From: Strigamia acuminata
Taxonomy: Eukaryota; Arthropoda; Chilopoda; Geophilomorpha; Linotaeniidae
Direction of reading: 5' to 3'
Length of the DNA: 64,000 nucleotides
Assembly: GCA_949358305.1 (NCBI GenBank)
Contig: OX442314.1
Span: 5,397,087-5,461,086, forward strand
In this document: positions 32,082 through 43,799 of the stretch, piece after piece
How the letters are laid out: each line of letters opens with the position of its first letter
Position numbering within the stretch: position 1 is the first letter of the stretch
Translations under genes and position numbers: made by a program
The notes under the pieces: model-generated
Seen by the model: the letters and a program-made list of their open reading frames with translations, nothing else
What the model was told of the DNA's origin: nothing
Databases searched by the model: none

Positions 32082-33166
32082 TTACACACGATTACTCAAG
32101 CAGGCTCTGAACCAATTAAAAGCGTTTAGAATGCAAATGTAGAAAGATAGTATTGACATTCCCAAACCTAATCCTAGAATGCTGCCGATATCGCTTAAGA
32201 ATTGAGATATTGGATATTTTTGTTTCTCTTCTATGGTCTCGGTGAAACTATCAACTAATTGAAAGCTCGCAAACGTGTAAAAATTGATTGGTAACTTATT
32301 CCCATGCAAAATAGTTTGGTATAACTTATTTTCGCAAGGTCTTTTACATTTGCACTGTTTTTGATTCGAGGCGTAGTTATTGAAGTACATTAGATGAGTG
32401 GTAGTAACATCTTTTGTAGTGTTGCAATCTGGTAAATTTGATGCTGTCATATAAGGTAATCTGAAAATCGTTATAACAAGTAATTAAGAAATAGATGGCA
32501 ATAAAATGTGGCAATAAATAGATGTTAGGATATAAACATTCATGCCAATTCACTAAATCAACACTGAGATGTGAATAAAATAAAATGTGTCAATTGCCTA
32601 CTACAGCGGTCGGCAACTGGCGGCCCGCGGTCCGGATCCGGACCGCGGAGGGTCGAAACTTGGACAGCCAGATATTTTTTATTATATATTTTTGTGGTAT
32701 TTTTGGTGTTTTTTGGTGTTTTTTGGGTTTTTTTGGGTTTTTTTTGTTTTTTTTGGGTGTTTTTGATGTTTTTTTTTGTGTTTTTTTTGTTTTATTTTGT
32801 TGTCTTTTTCTGGACCTCAATAAAAAGTTTCAATTTTTCCGGATTCCACTTAAAATTACTTGCCGACCCCTGGCCTACTATACCTGCAGTTAATGCTTCT
32901 AAATAAATTGTTTTGTACACAAGCATTTTTACACATCAAATATGTAGTTTGGTTATCTTCACATGGATTGCGCTTTGTATTTCTTTGTACAGTCTATTTG
33001 ATAAAATTAAGTTCAGTATAAACATGATGTACCATATCGTATTTTTTGTATATATTTTTCAATTTGTTACCATAAATTCTCGAAGTTTAGCAGAATTTAA
33101 CCATCCATAGGTTAACGCCAATGGTTCCAGGATGTTAACTTCCTCTGCTTGATTATTTAGGAATAA
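32082..33166 (-). CDS. G3 module B 3' exons, including last exon
   Basis: Exons 33166-33071 (96 nt, LFLNNQAEEVNILEPLALTY), 32993-32884 (110 nt, TVQRNTKRNPCEDNQ and cysteines) and 32460-32082 (379 nt). The last exon has CKCKRPCE and TM2 with GLGMSILS, ending at the stop at 32082-32084. Lengths and phases match G1 and G2. A hAT MITE sits in the last intron. The 83-nt exon expected upstream (near 33200-33280) is only vaguely recognisable. The 5' half of G3 lies beyond the BEL element at 41669-43799. Confidence 0.85.
32604..32872. mobile_element. hAT-type MITE in G3 last intron; TSD GCCTACTA
   Basis: 269 bp, ends CAGCGGTCGGCAACTGG and TTGCCGACCCCTG, flanked by GCCTACTA at 32596-32603 and 32873-32880. 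It contains a T-rich low-complexity core. The target is the same intron position that Copia-2 hit in G2. Confidence 0.9.
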
Positions 33167-33239
33167 CTGAATAATATAAGATAATTAAATATTATGTGGA
33201 TGCATATTGGATCACTTCCTGTAACTGACAAGTAATTTC

Positions 33240-33949
33240 AGACAAATCAGTCACTTGAGTATATCATTCATTTGAGTATATCTATTCTACCGGTTGCAGG
33301 TGGTCCAAATAAAACCGGCCCGACAATAGTAACCCTTCTCGTACTGTCTGGCTGGTTGATTTTATATGGGCCACCCAGTATTTGGTCTGCAATTCTATGT
33401 GCGAAATTAAAATTTAACAATGTGATTTCTTCTGGGCTGAATAAATGGTACAAGCTACTCTGGCACTCTGCTTACACAGTTTTGAGTTACAAACCTTTTC
33501 AAATGCCATATGGAGAAATGCTCATTGCTGGTTTACAGAAATGGTCAATTTATATCCTGATTTATTACAAGAATCCAGTTGTTTAGATTCTAGTCTGCTG
33601 AGGGTAAGGTATTTTATCTGTCCAACGATTGTAGCTTACCTTCATATCATGGTAACATACGTCTGAAGGTTGTAGCAATTCAAATGTAAAGGTAAAGTCA
33701 GCTATTAGGTTGTGTGTTTTTTCTGGAAAACATTGGAAAGATCACAGTCAATTTTCAGAAACTTCAGCTGATCTAGAGTGCAATTTTAATTATAGTCAAG
33801 TAACTGCTGTAGTTGTAAGAAAAGTTGAAGGCATAATACCAAAGGGATACGACACATACCCTCCATCATGTAGGGTTGAAATCATTTAGTGTGAATGTGC
33901 TGTAACTACCTGGTGGCCCACATAAAACCGGCCCGACAATACAAGGAGG
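33240..33949. other. G3 intron sequence with an internal direct repeat
   Basis: Part matches G2 sequence at 23040-23170. A segment with ATAAAACCGGCCCGACAAT occurs at about 33307 and 33922, in direct orientation. Open frames on both strands here do not match the channel exons. No gene assigned. Confidence 0.4.
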
Positions 33950-33954
33950 GTCAC

Positions 33955-34235
33955 TGTAAAAACTGTCGTTTAAAAGTGACGCCATGTTTGGTCACCAGGG
34001 GTCACTTCTGTGGCTCCCTTTTGTAAAACGGGTCATTCTATTTCTTTGTATAAAGGGGGGACAAGGCTATAAATTAGCATATCCTGTTTTGAATAAAATT
34101 TAGTATTCGATGTAAAACCACTGTGTACACATGCTTTATTGTCAATCTTCAACAATCAGTTTAAATCCGTTGCCATCCAACTTTTAAAGCGACTTCAAAC
34201 TTCTCCAAATACAATTCGTAGTTGCATCCGCAACA
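33955..34235 (+). repeat. BEL 5' LTR
   Basis: TGTAAAAACTGTCG...GCATCCGCAACA, 281 bp, ending just before the PBS. Confidence 0.9.
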
Positions 34236-34237
34236 TT

Positions 34238-34255
34238 TGGTGCCGAAACCCGGGA
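34238..34255 (+). promoter_or_regulatory. BEL primer binding site
   Basis: TGGTGCCGAAACCCGGGA, two bases after the LTR, complementary to a tRNA 3' end (CCA included). I have not assigned the tRNA. Confidence 0.75.
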
Positions 34256-34291
34256 GATACTTTGGAAAAAACCAGGAAAAAGTTTGAAACA

Positions 34292-35640
34292 ATGGCTGAT
34301 TTGGAAAAGAATCGCAGACAACGAGATACGTCGAGAGCGAATATTCGCAACATTTTTAGCACGCTGAAGAATGAGTTAAAACAGGATCCAGTTAACGAGG
34401 TAAAACTGCAGTGTATCCAAGCTCAATTAGACTCGAAATGGCCGAAAATCGAGAAATTAGACACTCTGATCGCCGACCAAATAACCGATATTGACGAGGT
34501 GGTCGAAGACACCACAATGGCCGAAGAATTCCAGGACGAGCTGTTGGCTGCAAAAGTGACGCTCGAGATCGCGCTAAAGGAAATCGCATTGATGAAATTG
34601 CAAGTACCAAATCCGAACTTACCAATTAATAATCCTCTTTTACCACCACCCAACCCAAATCAACAATGCGCAAGTATGAAACTGCCCAAGCTGGAAGTGG
34701 TGAAGTTTCAAGGGACGCCCGAAACATGGACGAGATTCTGGGCAAATTTTCAGCTCAGTGTGCACAACAACACTTCGCTTCCCAAAACGGCGAAATTCGT
34801 TTACTTACGGTCGATGGTCGAGGGATTGGCGACCAACGCAATAAGTGGCTTGACGGTGACCGACGGAAATTACAACAGCGCGATCGATTTGCTGACCAAT
34901 TGATTTGGTAAACCCGATTTAATTATCAACGCTCACATGCAGAAGTTTCTTGAAATGAAACCCGTAAAAGATGCGAATAACATTGTTGCTTTGCGTAAGC
35001 TGTACGATTTTTGTGATTTACATATAACCAGTTTGGAGAATTTAGGAGTAGATGCTTCGACATTTGGAGCGCTTTTGGGACCGATTTTGGCTCGTGCAAC
35101 CCCTGACTCGATGCAACACGATTTTGCGAGGCCAAGAGGTGACACACCGTGGTCAATGAAGGAGTTCTTGAATTTTTTCAAGTTTGAAGTCACGATGTGC
35201 GAGAGAACCAAGGCGACCAACGAAAAGAGCGATACGAACGAAAAGAAGGACGCACCAGCTGTCAAGAAACAAGAAGAGGTATACAAGAAGTTCACAAATA
35301 AATCTAATCCGAATGGTTCCACTTCAACATTGTCGGCGATCGTCTACAAATGCACTTTTTTCAACAAGACTGAGCATTCAAGTCCTGATTGCCTGCTTAC
35401 CATCGAGGAACGAAAAGAAGCTTGCAAGAAAGCGAGGAGGTGCTATCGATGCCTCAAAGAAAACCACATCTCGCAGAATGTGCAAATCAAAATTTAAATG
35501 CAAGAAGTGTGAACGCAACCATCACACGTACATATGCGATACGGAGGTCGTGAAGGAGCCGGAAATCACCAAAACATCAGCTGTTGCCAACCAGGAGGTT
35601 CAAGAGTCAACTTTAATGTTACAGATCCTCGTAGTAGAAG
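34292..35640 (+). pseudogene. BEL gag, broken
   Basis: Starts MADLEKNRRQRDTSR. The gag domain typical of BEL/Pao (LPKLEVVKFQGTPETWTRFW, about 34675-34735) is followed by an in-frame TGA (34901-34903) where Arg is expected. The frame stays open afterwards to about 35470, where a frameshift interrupts the first zinc knuckle (CYRCLKENH). The second Cys-rich stretch (CKKCERNHHTYIC) is in another frame. Confidence 0.8.
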
Positions 35641-35643
35641 CTT

Positions 35644-37992
35644 GTGGGGCAACGAAAAAAACGAAAAGTGCAGTGTTTTCTTGACGGCGGGTCGCAGAAG
35701 AGTTTTATCACCGAACGATTGTCGCAAGAATTGGGTTTGGAGTCGATTGAAGAACAAAACATTGCATTATTAACATTTGGAGAGACTGAGCCTACAATTA
35801 CAACTCGAAAGCGTGTGAAATTTACTCTTAACAATTGCAATAACTCTAATTACAGTTTAGAACTCGAAGCAATGGAATCACTGTGGATTGTGGAGTCGGT
35901 GAGGGGGAGAACTGATCCGAGAATCATACGTGAACTGGAGAAACAAAAATTACCTTGGCCACCGATAAAAACGTTCAATTTGTCGCGTCCTACCTGGTGA
36001 TAGGTTTAAAGAGCTAACGTGTGATACTTTACCTGTGATCTATTATGCAAATACCCAAATAAAGAATACCAAGTATATGTAAATGAACAAATAGGTTTTA
36101 TTCAATAGGCGTGATGCCTTAAATACACTTAGTATAACACTAGAGTCGACTTGGTCAGAGTCGAACAAAGGATTTCCCAAGATGGCGTCGTAGGTTCCGC
36201 GTGGTCGGCGGAACAAAGGCGGCGTCTCGAGTTGTCGTTAATTCGTCACGGATTCGTCGTTCACGGACGCGGTGGAATGCTCTTTCGAGTCTTCTATCCG
36301 TGCCTATTGTCTAGGGGTTGGTTTGGGCGTCTCAAGGCTCTGACCAGAAACGTGGAGTTTTTTACAGGGCGCTCGGACACTTCGGTAGCGGAATAACCGT
36401 GGGTCGGTTATTCTGGTTAAACTCACAAGGGCTATTTTCCTGCTTTTGCGGGAATAGCACTCAGGTGAATTTGTGAGTTACAGTTGCACTGGAATCAGCG
36501 ATCCTCGATCAATCCTAACTTGTAGTTGAAGTTGGCCTGACGGTGAGGTAGTTGCTGTGTTCTTGGTGTCGTTTTTGTGTAAGTTCTGTCTTTAGGCGGG
36601 AAACTCCACCTTTTATAGGCTAGAGTGAGGGGTTGGGCTCGGCCAATGGGGGCCGGCCACGAACCACCTCACCCCTTCGGGGCACGCGCTTCCCAGTGGG
36701 GGAAGGCGAAGCCAGCGCGAGGGAACTGACCTTTCCTAGTGACTCACGTGGATGGCGTCCGCTGGAGGGACGACCACCCGCAGGGTCACCACAAATTTGA
36801 TGATGGAATTTCTATTTTAATCGGTTGCGATAATTTTTGGAAGGTGACGACTGGCCGACAAGAGCGAATCGAAGAGAAGTTGATGGCGATCGAGACCGTA
36901 TTCGGATGGACACTACATGGAGCCACGACAGGAGCAGAGAAAACCGTGTCCACTCTGGTTAGAGTAAATAAGGTTGTAGTTAATGACCATTTGAATGAAC
37001 TTCTAGAGCGCTTTTGGAGTCTCGAGTCTGTCGGAATTAAGCACGAAACGGTGGAACAGGGCGTGGACGATTTAGACACGGAACAATTTGGCAAGAATAT
37101 CAAATGGGTGAACGATCACTACGAGGTCGGGTTGCCATGGAAACTCAACAGGAAAGAACTCGACGACAACCGCGAAGTAGCCAAAAAGCGATTTTGGAGC
37201 TTGGTGAATCGTTTTCGAAAAAACCCGAAGTTGTACCTGGAATATAAGAAGGTGATCGATGAACAACTGTTGACTGGTATTGTTGAGAAGGTTCCAAGCG
37301 TGAGTACGTCAAATACGATTTATTATATCCCACATCAACCTGTGATTGACGAAACGCGCACGACTACAAAGCTACGTATTGTGTATGACGCGTCTTCGCA
37401 CGCGAAAGGGAGTTTTTTCCTCAACGATTGCCTCGCATCAGGGCCAAATATGTTACCTAAATTGACTAATGTGATTTTAAAATTTCGAACGGGCAAATAC
37501 GGGACGATTGCGGACATTGAAAAGGCGTTTCACCGGATTCATCTGAAGAAGGACAAGCGAGACGTTACGCGGTTCTTCTGGCTAGAAGAAGACTGGAATG
37601 GAGAAGACTCAGTGGAGTTAATCGAATTGCGTCAGACTCAAGTGCTCTTTGGCGCAAAACCAAGTCCATTCCTACTCAACGCCACGGTGAAGCAACACGT
37701 GGAAAAGCACGAAGAAGAGTTTCCGGACACGTGCGAACGTTTGATAGAAGATTTGTATGTCGACGACTTTGTTAATAATACGAACACCACAGAAGAATCC
37801 GCCCGAGTTTATCGTGAAAGTACTGAAGTTATGAAGAGGGGTAATATGAAATTGACAAAATGGCGATCGAGCGACCCCGAATTAAGAAAATTGATTATTC
37901 ACGACGATACGAATGCAGAAGAACTGGTTTTAAAGAAAGAGGCCAAAGTGCTTGGTATAACTTGGGATACTGAAACCGATCAATTGGGTTAA
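35644..37992 (+). pseudogene. BEL protease and reverse transcriptase with internal insert
   Basis: A protease with CFLDGGSQKSFI (Asp-Gly-Gly-Ser active site) runs to about 35994. About 0.8 kb of unrelated DNA follows. The frame resumes with DDGISILIGCDNFW, then RT with RIVYDASS, TIADIEKAFHRI and LYVDDFVNN (catalytic YVDD, about 37758). It stops at 37990-37992, and the palm/thumb remainder to 38200 is in shifted frames. Confidence 0.85.
35995..36790. mobile_element. About 0.8-kb insert in BEL pol, LTR-like ends
   Basis: Begins TGGTGATAGG and ends GGGTCACCA (inverted TGGTGA/TCACCA). On the minus strand it has a TATAAAAG box (around 36612) and GC-rich sequence upstream of it. It could be a solo LTR in reverse orientation, but I cannot match a TSD, so the exact borders and class are unsure. 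Confidence 0.45.
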
Positions 37993-38210
37993 GAAACTAA
38001 TGATTTATTAAGGGAATTGGAACTTGTTAAATTTACAAAAAGGTCGGTTATCAGGTTTACAGCAATGATCTTTGATCCGCTTGGATTTGCAAACCCCCAT
38101 TTGTGGTCACTGCAAAGATTTATTTCCAACAATTGTGGAAATTAAATTTGTGTTGGGATACAGAAATCCCAGAGAATGTGAGGAAAATCTGGTCGGACTG
38201 ATACATTCAA

Positions 38211-39318
38211 GTGCCAGAAATTAAATGTTTGTCTTTTCCAAGGCAATTATTTAATTGGGGAGAGGATTTAGAAGAGCGACAGATTCACATTATCTGCGAT
38301 GCGAGTCCTCGTGCGTATGGCGTCGTCGCCTACACCCGAGTGACAAATAAAGAAACAAAAACTATTAATTGTCAATTTGTCATTTCTAGATGTCGCGTGG
38401 CCCCATTGAAAGAACTAACACTACCGAAATTGGAGTTAATGGGTGCCCTAATTGCAGCTCGCTTGGTGCCAACGTTACAGTCAACACTCGGATCCAGTCG
38501 CATTACATTGTGGACAGATTCGAAAATTGTTTTGCATTGGTTGCGAGAGACCAAAAACAGACCAGTCACCTTCGTTTTCAACCGAGTGAAAGAGATCGGC
38601 GAAACGACTGACAAGGATTGCTGGCGTCATTGTCCTGGCAAAGAAAACCCAGCGGATCTGGTGACTCGTGGTGTAACAATGCAAGAACTAACTAATAATG
38701 TTTTTTGGCAAGAGGGACCTGAGTGGTTGAGTAAAGACGAATCCGAGTGGCCAGTCGAGAGCAATATTGCGGTGGAAATAGACAAAAACGAAGAAATAAT
38801 TGTGAATGCTGTGAACGAGAAAGTCCAAGTGATTGACTACACGAGATTTAGTTGGTGGACAAGACTGAAAAGAGCAACGGCGTGGGTATTTTGATTTATT
38901 GCAAACTTGCGAACAGAAGATAAAATTACAGGAGAATTGAACGGAGACGAGATTGCAAAGGGCGAAAAATATTAGAAAAGATATTTGCAGAGTTTGAATT
39001 TTAATCGAGAACTAAAGTGTCTACAGAAAGGAATGTTAGTGGAAAAAAACTTTGCCATTGTTACAGTTTTCACCGACGATAGACGATAGCCCAGCAGAGC
39101 CAAGTCCACTCACACCCGCACATTTTCTTGTGGGGAAACGTCTAATCTGTCTACCTAACGTCCCTAGTGTTACAGATCAACCGGAGGCACAGATCAAGAT
39201 TTTACGAATTTGGAGACAACGTCAGATGATTGTTGCCCATTTTTGGAAAAGATGGACACACGAATACCTCATTGAGTTGCGCCAACAGAGAGGAAATTCA
39301 AGCGATACAAAATTTTGA
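38211..39318 (+). pseudogene. BEL RNase H and C-terminal domain; integrase core missing
   Basis: RNase H: IICDASPRAYG, LELMGA, LWTDSKIV, then CPGKENPADLVTRG. After about 38895 the reading is lost. From 39052 the terminal BEL domain appears (PLTPAHFLVGKRL, FWKRWTHEYL), interrupted by a hAT insert and ending with GRITDVKVGRDGLIRSCE (about 39880-39930). The zinc region and D-D-E integrase core expected between are absent, a deletion of about 1 kb. Confidence 0.8.
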
Positions 39319-39351
39319 GTCGGCGATCTTGCCCTAATCGAGGAACAGAAT

Positions 39352-39846
39352 TACCGATACCGATATCGGTATCGGCTATCGGCCGATATTTCGATATTTA
39401 CCGATATCGGATCCGATATTTTTTTGCTTGGCCGATACCGATATTGCCACGTTTCTAAAACGTATTGTTTTAAACGAAAACAATACGTTTTAAAAACGTC
39501 TTTGAAGCAGTATGTATAAATATAGGTTTGTTTTTAATTTTAATTACTTCAATCCCGTCATTTGTTAATTGTTATGTCGCATAAGCAGCCTCATAAAACG
39601 AGTATTGTTTGGAATTATTTTATCGTATGTGAAATTGATAATTCCAAAGCAATTTGCAATTGCGATTTTTTAAATAAAATAAACACAATTTTAATCTTTT
39701 TATTTTGTATTTTGTATTTTTGGGGGGGGGGGGTCGGATATTTTAATTTTAAATAATATCGGCGCAGGTATCGGTATCGGCCGATATTCGATTGCCGATT
39801 ATCGGTATCGGCGATACTTCAAATTTTCGATATCGGTCAAAGTCTA
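39352..39846. mobile_element. hAT-type non-autonomous element with BED-finger fragment
   Basis: 495 bp with CCGATATCGG-rich ends, flanked by AACAGAAT (39344-39351) and ATCAGAAT (39847-39854), an 8-bp TSD with one mismatch. Removing it rejoins the BEL C-terminal frame. Inside, MSHKQPHKTSIVWNYF followed by C-x-C (39574-39660) looks like the start of a BED zinc finger from a hAT transposase. Confidence 0.8.
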
Positions 39847-40030
39847 ATCAGAATCAACCAAGACTAACCTGGAAAATGGGAAGAATAACCGACGTGAAAG
39901 TCGGTCGCGATGGGTTAATACGATCTTGTGAGTTGCAGCTTCCGAATCGCACAAAGCTTCGTCGGCCGATTCAACGACTGTGCAACTTGGAAGTCGAATC
40001 CGAGTTAGAACGTCCCCGGGAGGGAGGGAC

Positions 40031-40325
40031 TCTAAAAACTGTCGTTTAAAAGTGACGAATTGGAGGTGGCGCCATGTTTGGTCACCAGGGGTCACTTCTG
40101 TAGCCCCCTTTTGTAAAACGGGTCATTCTATTTCTTTGTATAACGGGGGGACGAGGCTATAAATTAGCATATCCTGTTTTGAATAAAATTTAGTATTCGA
40201 TGTAAAACCACTGTGTATGCATGCTTTATTGTCAATCTTCAACAATCAGTTTATATCCGTTGCCATCCAACTTTTAAAGCGACTTCAAACTTCTCCAAAT
40301 ACAATTCGTAGTTGCATCCGCAACA
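40031..40325 (+). repeat. BEL 3' LTR
   Basis: 295 bp. It differs from the 5' LTR by a few substitutions, about 14 extra bases (near 40057) and a mutated first dinucleotide. Confidence 0.9.
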
Positions 40326-40543
40326 GTCACTAAGGATATCTCATAAAAATTTACCATACAAAGTTCAATCACATTTGTATTAACAATTTTAGTTGTGTGC
40401 AGTGTCGTTTAATTAACGTTTCTGGTGCAGTTTTTTCTGCTCTTTCGTTTGGTGTATAGTTTTTGATGATCCCAGCTTTTGTTCTCAATGTATTTGCATT
40501 TTTAATCAATTTTTGTCCAAATTTACCAAGTTTGATTGCATTA

Positions 40544-40834
40544 CTACCCGAACGCATATGTATTGGGCCGCATGTATTTTTTAAAGTTAAAAAAAAATAA
40601 AATGATGAAATTCAAACCCTAAACAATTTTTTTAACCAAACAAATAAATGTCACATCAACTTTGACCCATTTAAGTTAAAATTTTATTTTTTTTTAAATA
40701 AAGCCCAATGTCTGTTCTTTAAGTGACATTTATTTGTTTTGATTAGAAAATTTTTTTAGGGTTTGAATTTCATCATTTTATTTTTTTTTAACTTTAAAAA
40801 TTACATGCAGCCCAATACACATGGGTTCGGGTAG
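40544..40834. mobile_element. TA-target palindromic MITE
   Basis: 291 bp, ends CTACCCGAACGCATATG and near-complement, flanked by TA (40542-40543, 40835-40836). Long inverted arms rich in AT. No coding frame. Confidence 0.75.
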
Positions 40835-41017
40835 TAGTCATTCCTGAATTTCAGATTTTGTGGTACTTTTGTGGATTTCTGCAATGCTACCGGCACCGGA
40901 ACACGTACGTACAGTACTTTTTAAAAAATACCGCGTGTCCTCACAGTGGCACCAAAAAAGTGGTACAAATACAGTACCATTTTTCGGTGCCATACGACTT
41001 TACTTTAGCAAAATCTT

Positions 41018-41465
41018 ATAAAATTTAGCAAAATCTTATGAAATTTAGCAAAATCTCATGAAATTTAGCAAAATCTCATGAAATTTAGCAAAATCTCATG
41101 AAATTTAGCAAAATCTCATGAAATTTAGCAAAATCTCATAAAATTTAGCAAAATCTCATGAAATTTAGCAAAATCTCATGAAATTTAGCAAAATCTCATG
41201 AAATTTAGCAAAATCTCATGAAATTTAGCAAAATCTCATGAAATTTAGCAAAATCTTATGAAATTTAGCAAAATCTCATGAAATTTAGCAAAATCTCATG
41301 AAATTTAGCAAAATCTCATGAAATTTAGCAAAATCTCATGAAATTTAGCAAAATCTCATGAAATTTAGCAAAATCTCATGAAATTTAGCAAAATCTCATG
41401 AAATTTAGCAAAATCTCATGAAATTTAGCAAAATCTCATAAAATTTAGCAAAATCTCATAAAAAT
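41018..41465. repeat. 20-bp satellite array
   Basis: About 22 copies of AAATTTAGCAAAATCTCATG with single-base variants. It lies in the large G3 intron, next to the BEL element. A related motif (AAATTTAGCAAATTCCGATG) occurs in the arms of the giant foldback element. Confidence 0.95.
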
Positions 41466-41668
41466 TAGCAGATCTTGTACTGGTACCTCAATTCTATAGA
41501 AATAAACAAAAATACCAAGAGATTCAAAACATATTACAAAATCTAAAATTCAGATATGATTAGTGCAATAAAACTTGGTGAATTGGGACGAAGATTGATT
41601 AAAATCGCAAATATCTCGAGAACAAAACAAGTGTGTGTGTGTATTTACTTGTGTTTACATACGTATAC

Positions 41669-43799
41669 CTGTATTGATTTGAGTACAATGTCCAAAAGGA
41701 AGGGGAATGAGAATTTTTGTTGCATTAAGCATTGTTGTATATCCACGAAAATACTATAAATATCAAATAATTTAATAGAATATTTCACCAATGGTTATAT
41801 TTAGAAATACACCTTATCAGCAAATTCATTATTAAGTGAGACTGTTTCGTGGACGTTGAGTTTTTCCCAGATTTCATCCAATGATAAATTGTTGTTGAAC
41901 AATTGCCAAGGTGACATGTTATTGCAGGTCTTGTTAGTTCGATAGTTCATTAAGTTCAATATGGCTTCATCAATTACATCATCTTGTTTTTCACCACAGA
42001 CCGTGACAGACGGATATTGGGTAAAGTGTCGTAGAACTATGCTCACTGTCTTTGTTACCGGTTCTTCGATGTAGTAGTTCAAACGAATTTGCAAGCAATA
42101 CAAAGTGACTCCCGAGCAAATTATAACCAGAATTGTCTTAAGAATAGATGAAATTACATTTCTTTTAATTTGCTCTTGACTCGCAATTATTTTCTTTGTG
42201 CATTTGTCATAGAGCTTGAGAATCTTATTAACTTTTTTTTTTCTTCGAATGTTTGCTAGATACCAAGTGATTTCAGGCAATGATGTTAAAGATAGACCGA
42301 GAAATAGTCCCAGATTGCCTCCTAAATCTGATAGTAAAGCAATAATATCATATGTGTACCGTTCTTCATACACGTTGATTTTATTATTAGTTATTTCTAC
42401 CGATGCGGATATTGTGTTTTTATCATCTGCTATACCCGCATCAGTGTATGCTATAAATATTAACTGTTCGCATGGACGTCGACATAGACAATCAGCAATT
42501 GGATCGGTGGTTTCAATTAATCGATTTGCAATACCATACAGCTCATGGGTGGTATTCGAACATTCGCAGAGTGGTAAATCTGTCTTTGTAAAGGGTAATC
42601 TTGCGTAGAAGATGTTTCATTACTTTTTTATTCTTTTTTTTATTGTATTTGTATATTCTGCATCTTACCTGCATAAGACATATTTTTTTAATTTCTTAAT
42701 TAAGCATGCGTGATAACATTCTTTGTATTCGTTTTCACTGGAGCATGAACTCATAGATGAATTGAGAAATATGAACTTAAATGTAATAAGTTATAAAATT
42801 ATTAGTTGCTAATTTTCATTTACAGTAAGATTTAAAAATGTACTTTGTTAAAACTCAAATTAATTTTTAATGCTTCACCGAGGTTTTGTGTTCTTACATA
42901 CTGGTTTCTTCCGAAATCGTAGAATGACATGTAAATCTACGTGAGTGAAAATAGGGATGAATAAGAAACAATTCATTTTCTGATATATTGCAAATAATTT
43001 AGTACGATTACATGGTAAGCAGCTGTAGGACATACGTAGTCATAAGTTTTTTCAATAGTTGCTGTAAATAATTCTTGATGAAATGATTTACTATAAGCTA
43101 CAGTTATACCAAAAATGATAATTGTATTATCAATGAGACGGATGTTTTTACAGTTTATAGTTACAGAATTGAAATGTTGAGCACATTCCATATGATGTGT
43201 CAGTTTCCGTGAGAACAAGTGTTTTGTTTGACAATCCCTGAACATGTTAAATTTTGATTTCTTATTTAAAAAATAATTTCTACTACATTTACCTTCATTT
43301 TAATGCTGACTATCTCTTTGCTCAAATTGGTTGCTCTGCAAAGTTCATCCATTTCATAATTTGGACTTGCCATCAGTCTTTTGACCATGTTTGCACATTC
43401 ATATGGAACTGAACCATAATCAATTGGTCCAGTAGTCTTGAAGTTTTCAAAAGTTTTATTCCAAAGCCTGGCCATTTCTCTCGTGTTGCCACTGCAGATT
43501 ATCAAATTTGGTAACTCAATATCTTCCGATTTAGTCGTTACGTCAACAGCCGTAGGATAACTTAAGTAATGCATTATTCTGTCGTACGTCTGGTAAGTGA
43601 GCATGCATGTACAAAATAGAAGCAAAAACAGCCAAGATGTGTGACGCCTGCTCCAATGTTTTCTACTGTTTATGAAATCATCCAGACCAATTAAACCGCA
43701 GTTCGGTTTGTTGGCGTCATCTTTTATCACGAATTGAATTTCTGTACGTAGTTTTCTTAATCTTCGCATATTTCTTCCGATCAAGTAATTTTTTTGCAT
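41669..43799 (-). pseudogene. G3 exons 1-6: fused DEG/ENaC module A and start of B, with a frameshift
   Basis: Exons 43799-43293 (507 nt), 43237-43012 (226), 42936-42844 (93), 42775-42669 (107), 42599-41813 (787) and 41753-41669 (85). Features are as in G2: TM1, CSTF motif, CLCRRPCE, TM2 with FLGLS, linker, second TM1, YPSVTVCGE and GHCTQIN. Exon 2 is one base longer than in paralogues, because a changed run after CNYK brings a stop into frame, so the gene as read is probably inactive unless spliced differently. The rest of module B is at 33166-32082. Confidence 0.8.

Larger units (their letters stand above)
33955..40325 (+). mobile_element. BEL/Pao retrotransposon, decayed; TSD GTCAC
   Basis: LTRs at 33955-34235 and 40031-40325 (the second carries about 14 extra bases and TC instead of TG at its start), flanked by GTCAC at 33950-33954 and 40326-40330. 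Content in order: PBS, gag, protease, an unrelated insert, RT, RNase H, almost no integrase core, the C-terminal BEL domain and a hAT insert. Stops, frameshifts and the integrase deletion make it inactive. It separates the two halves of G3. Confidence 0.9.

Noticed and set aside
32571-32906. Phe-rich hydrophobic open frames
   Set aside because: They come from the T-rich core of a hAT MITE bounded by an 8-bp TSD.
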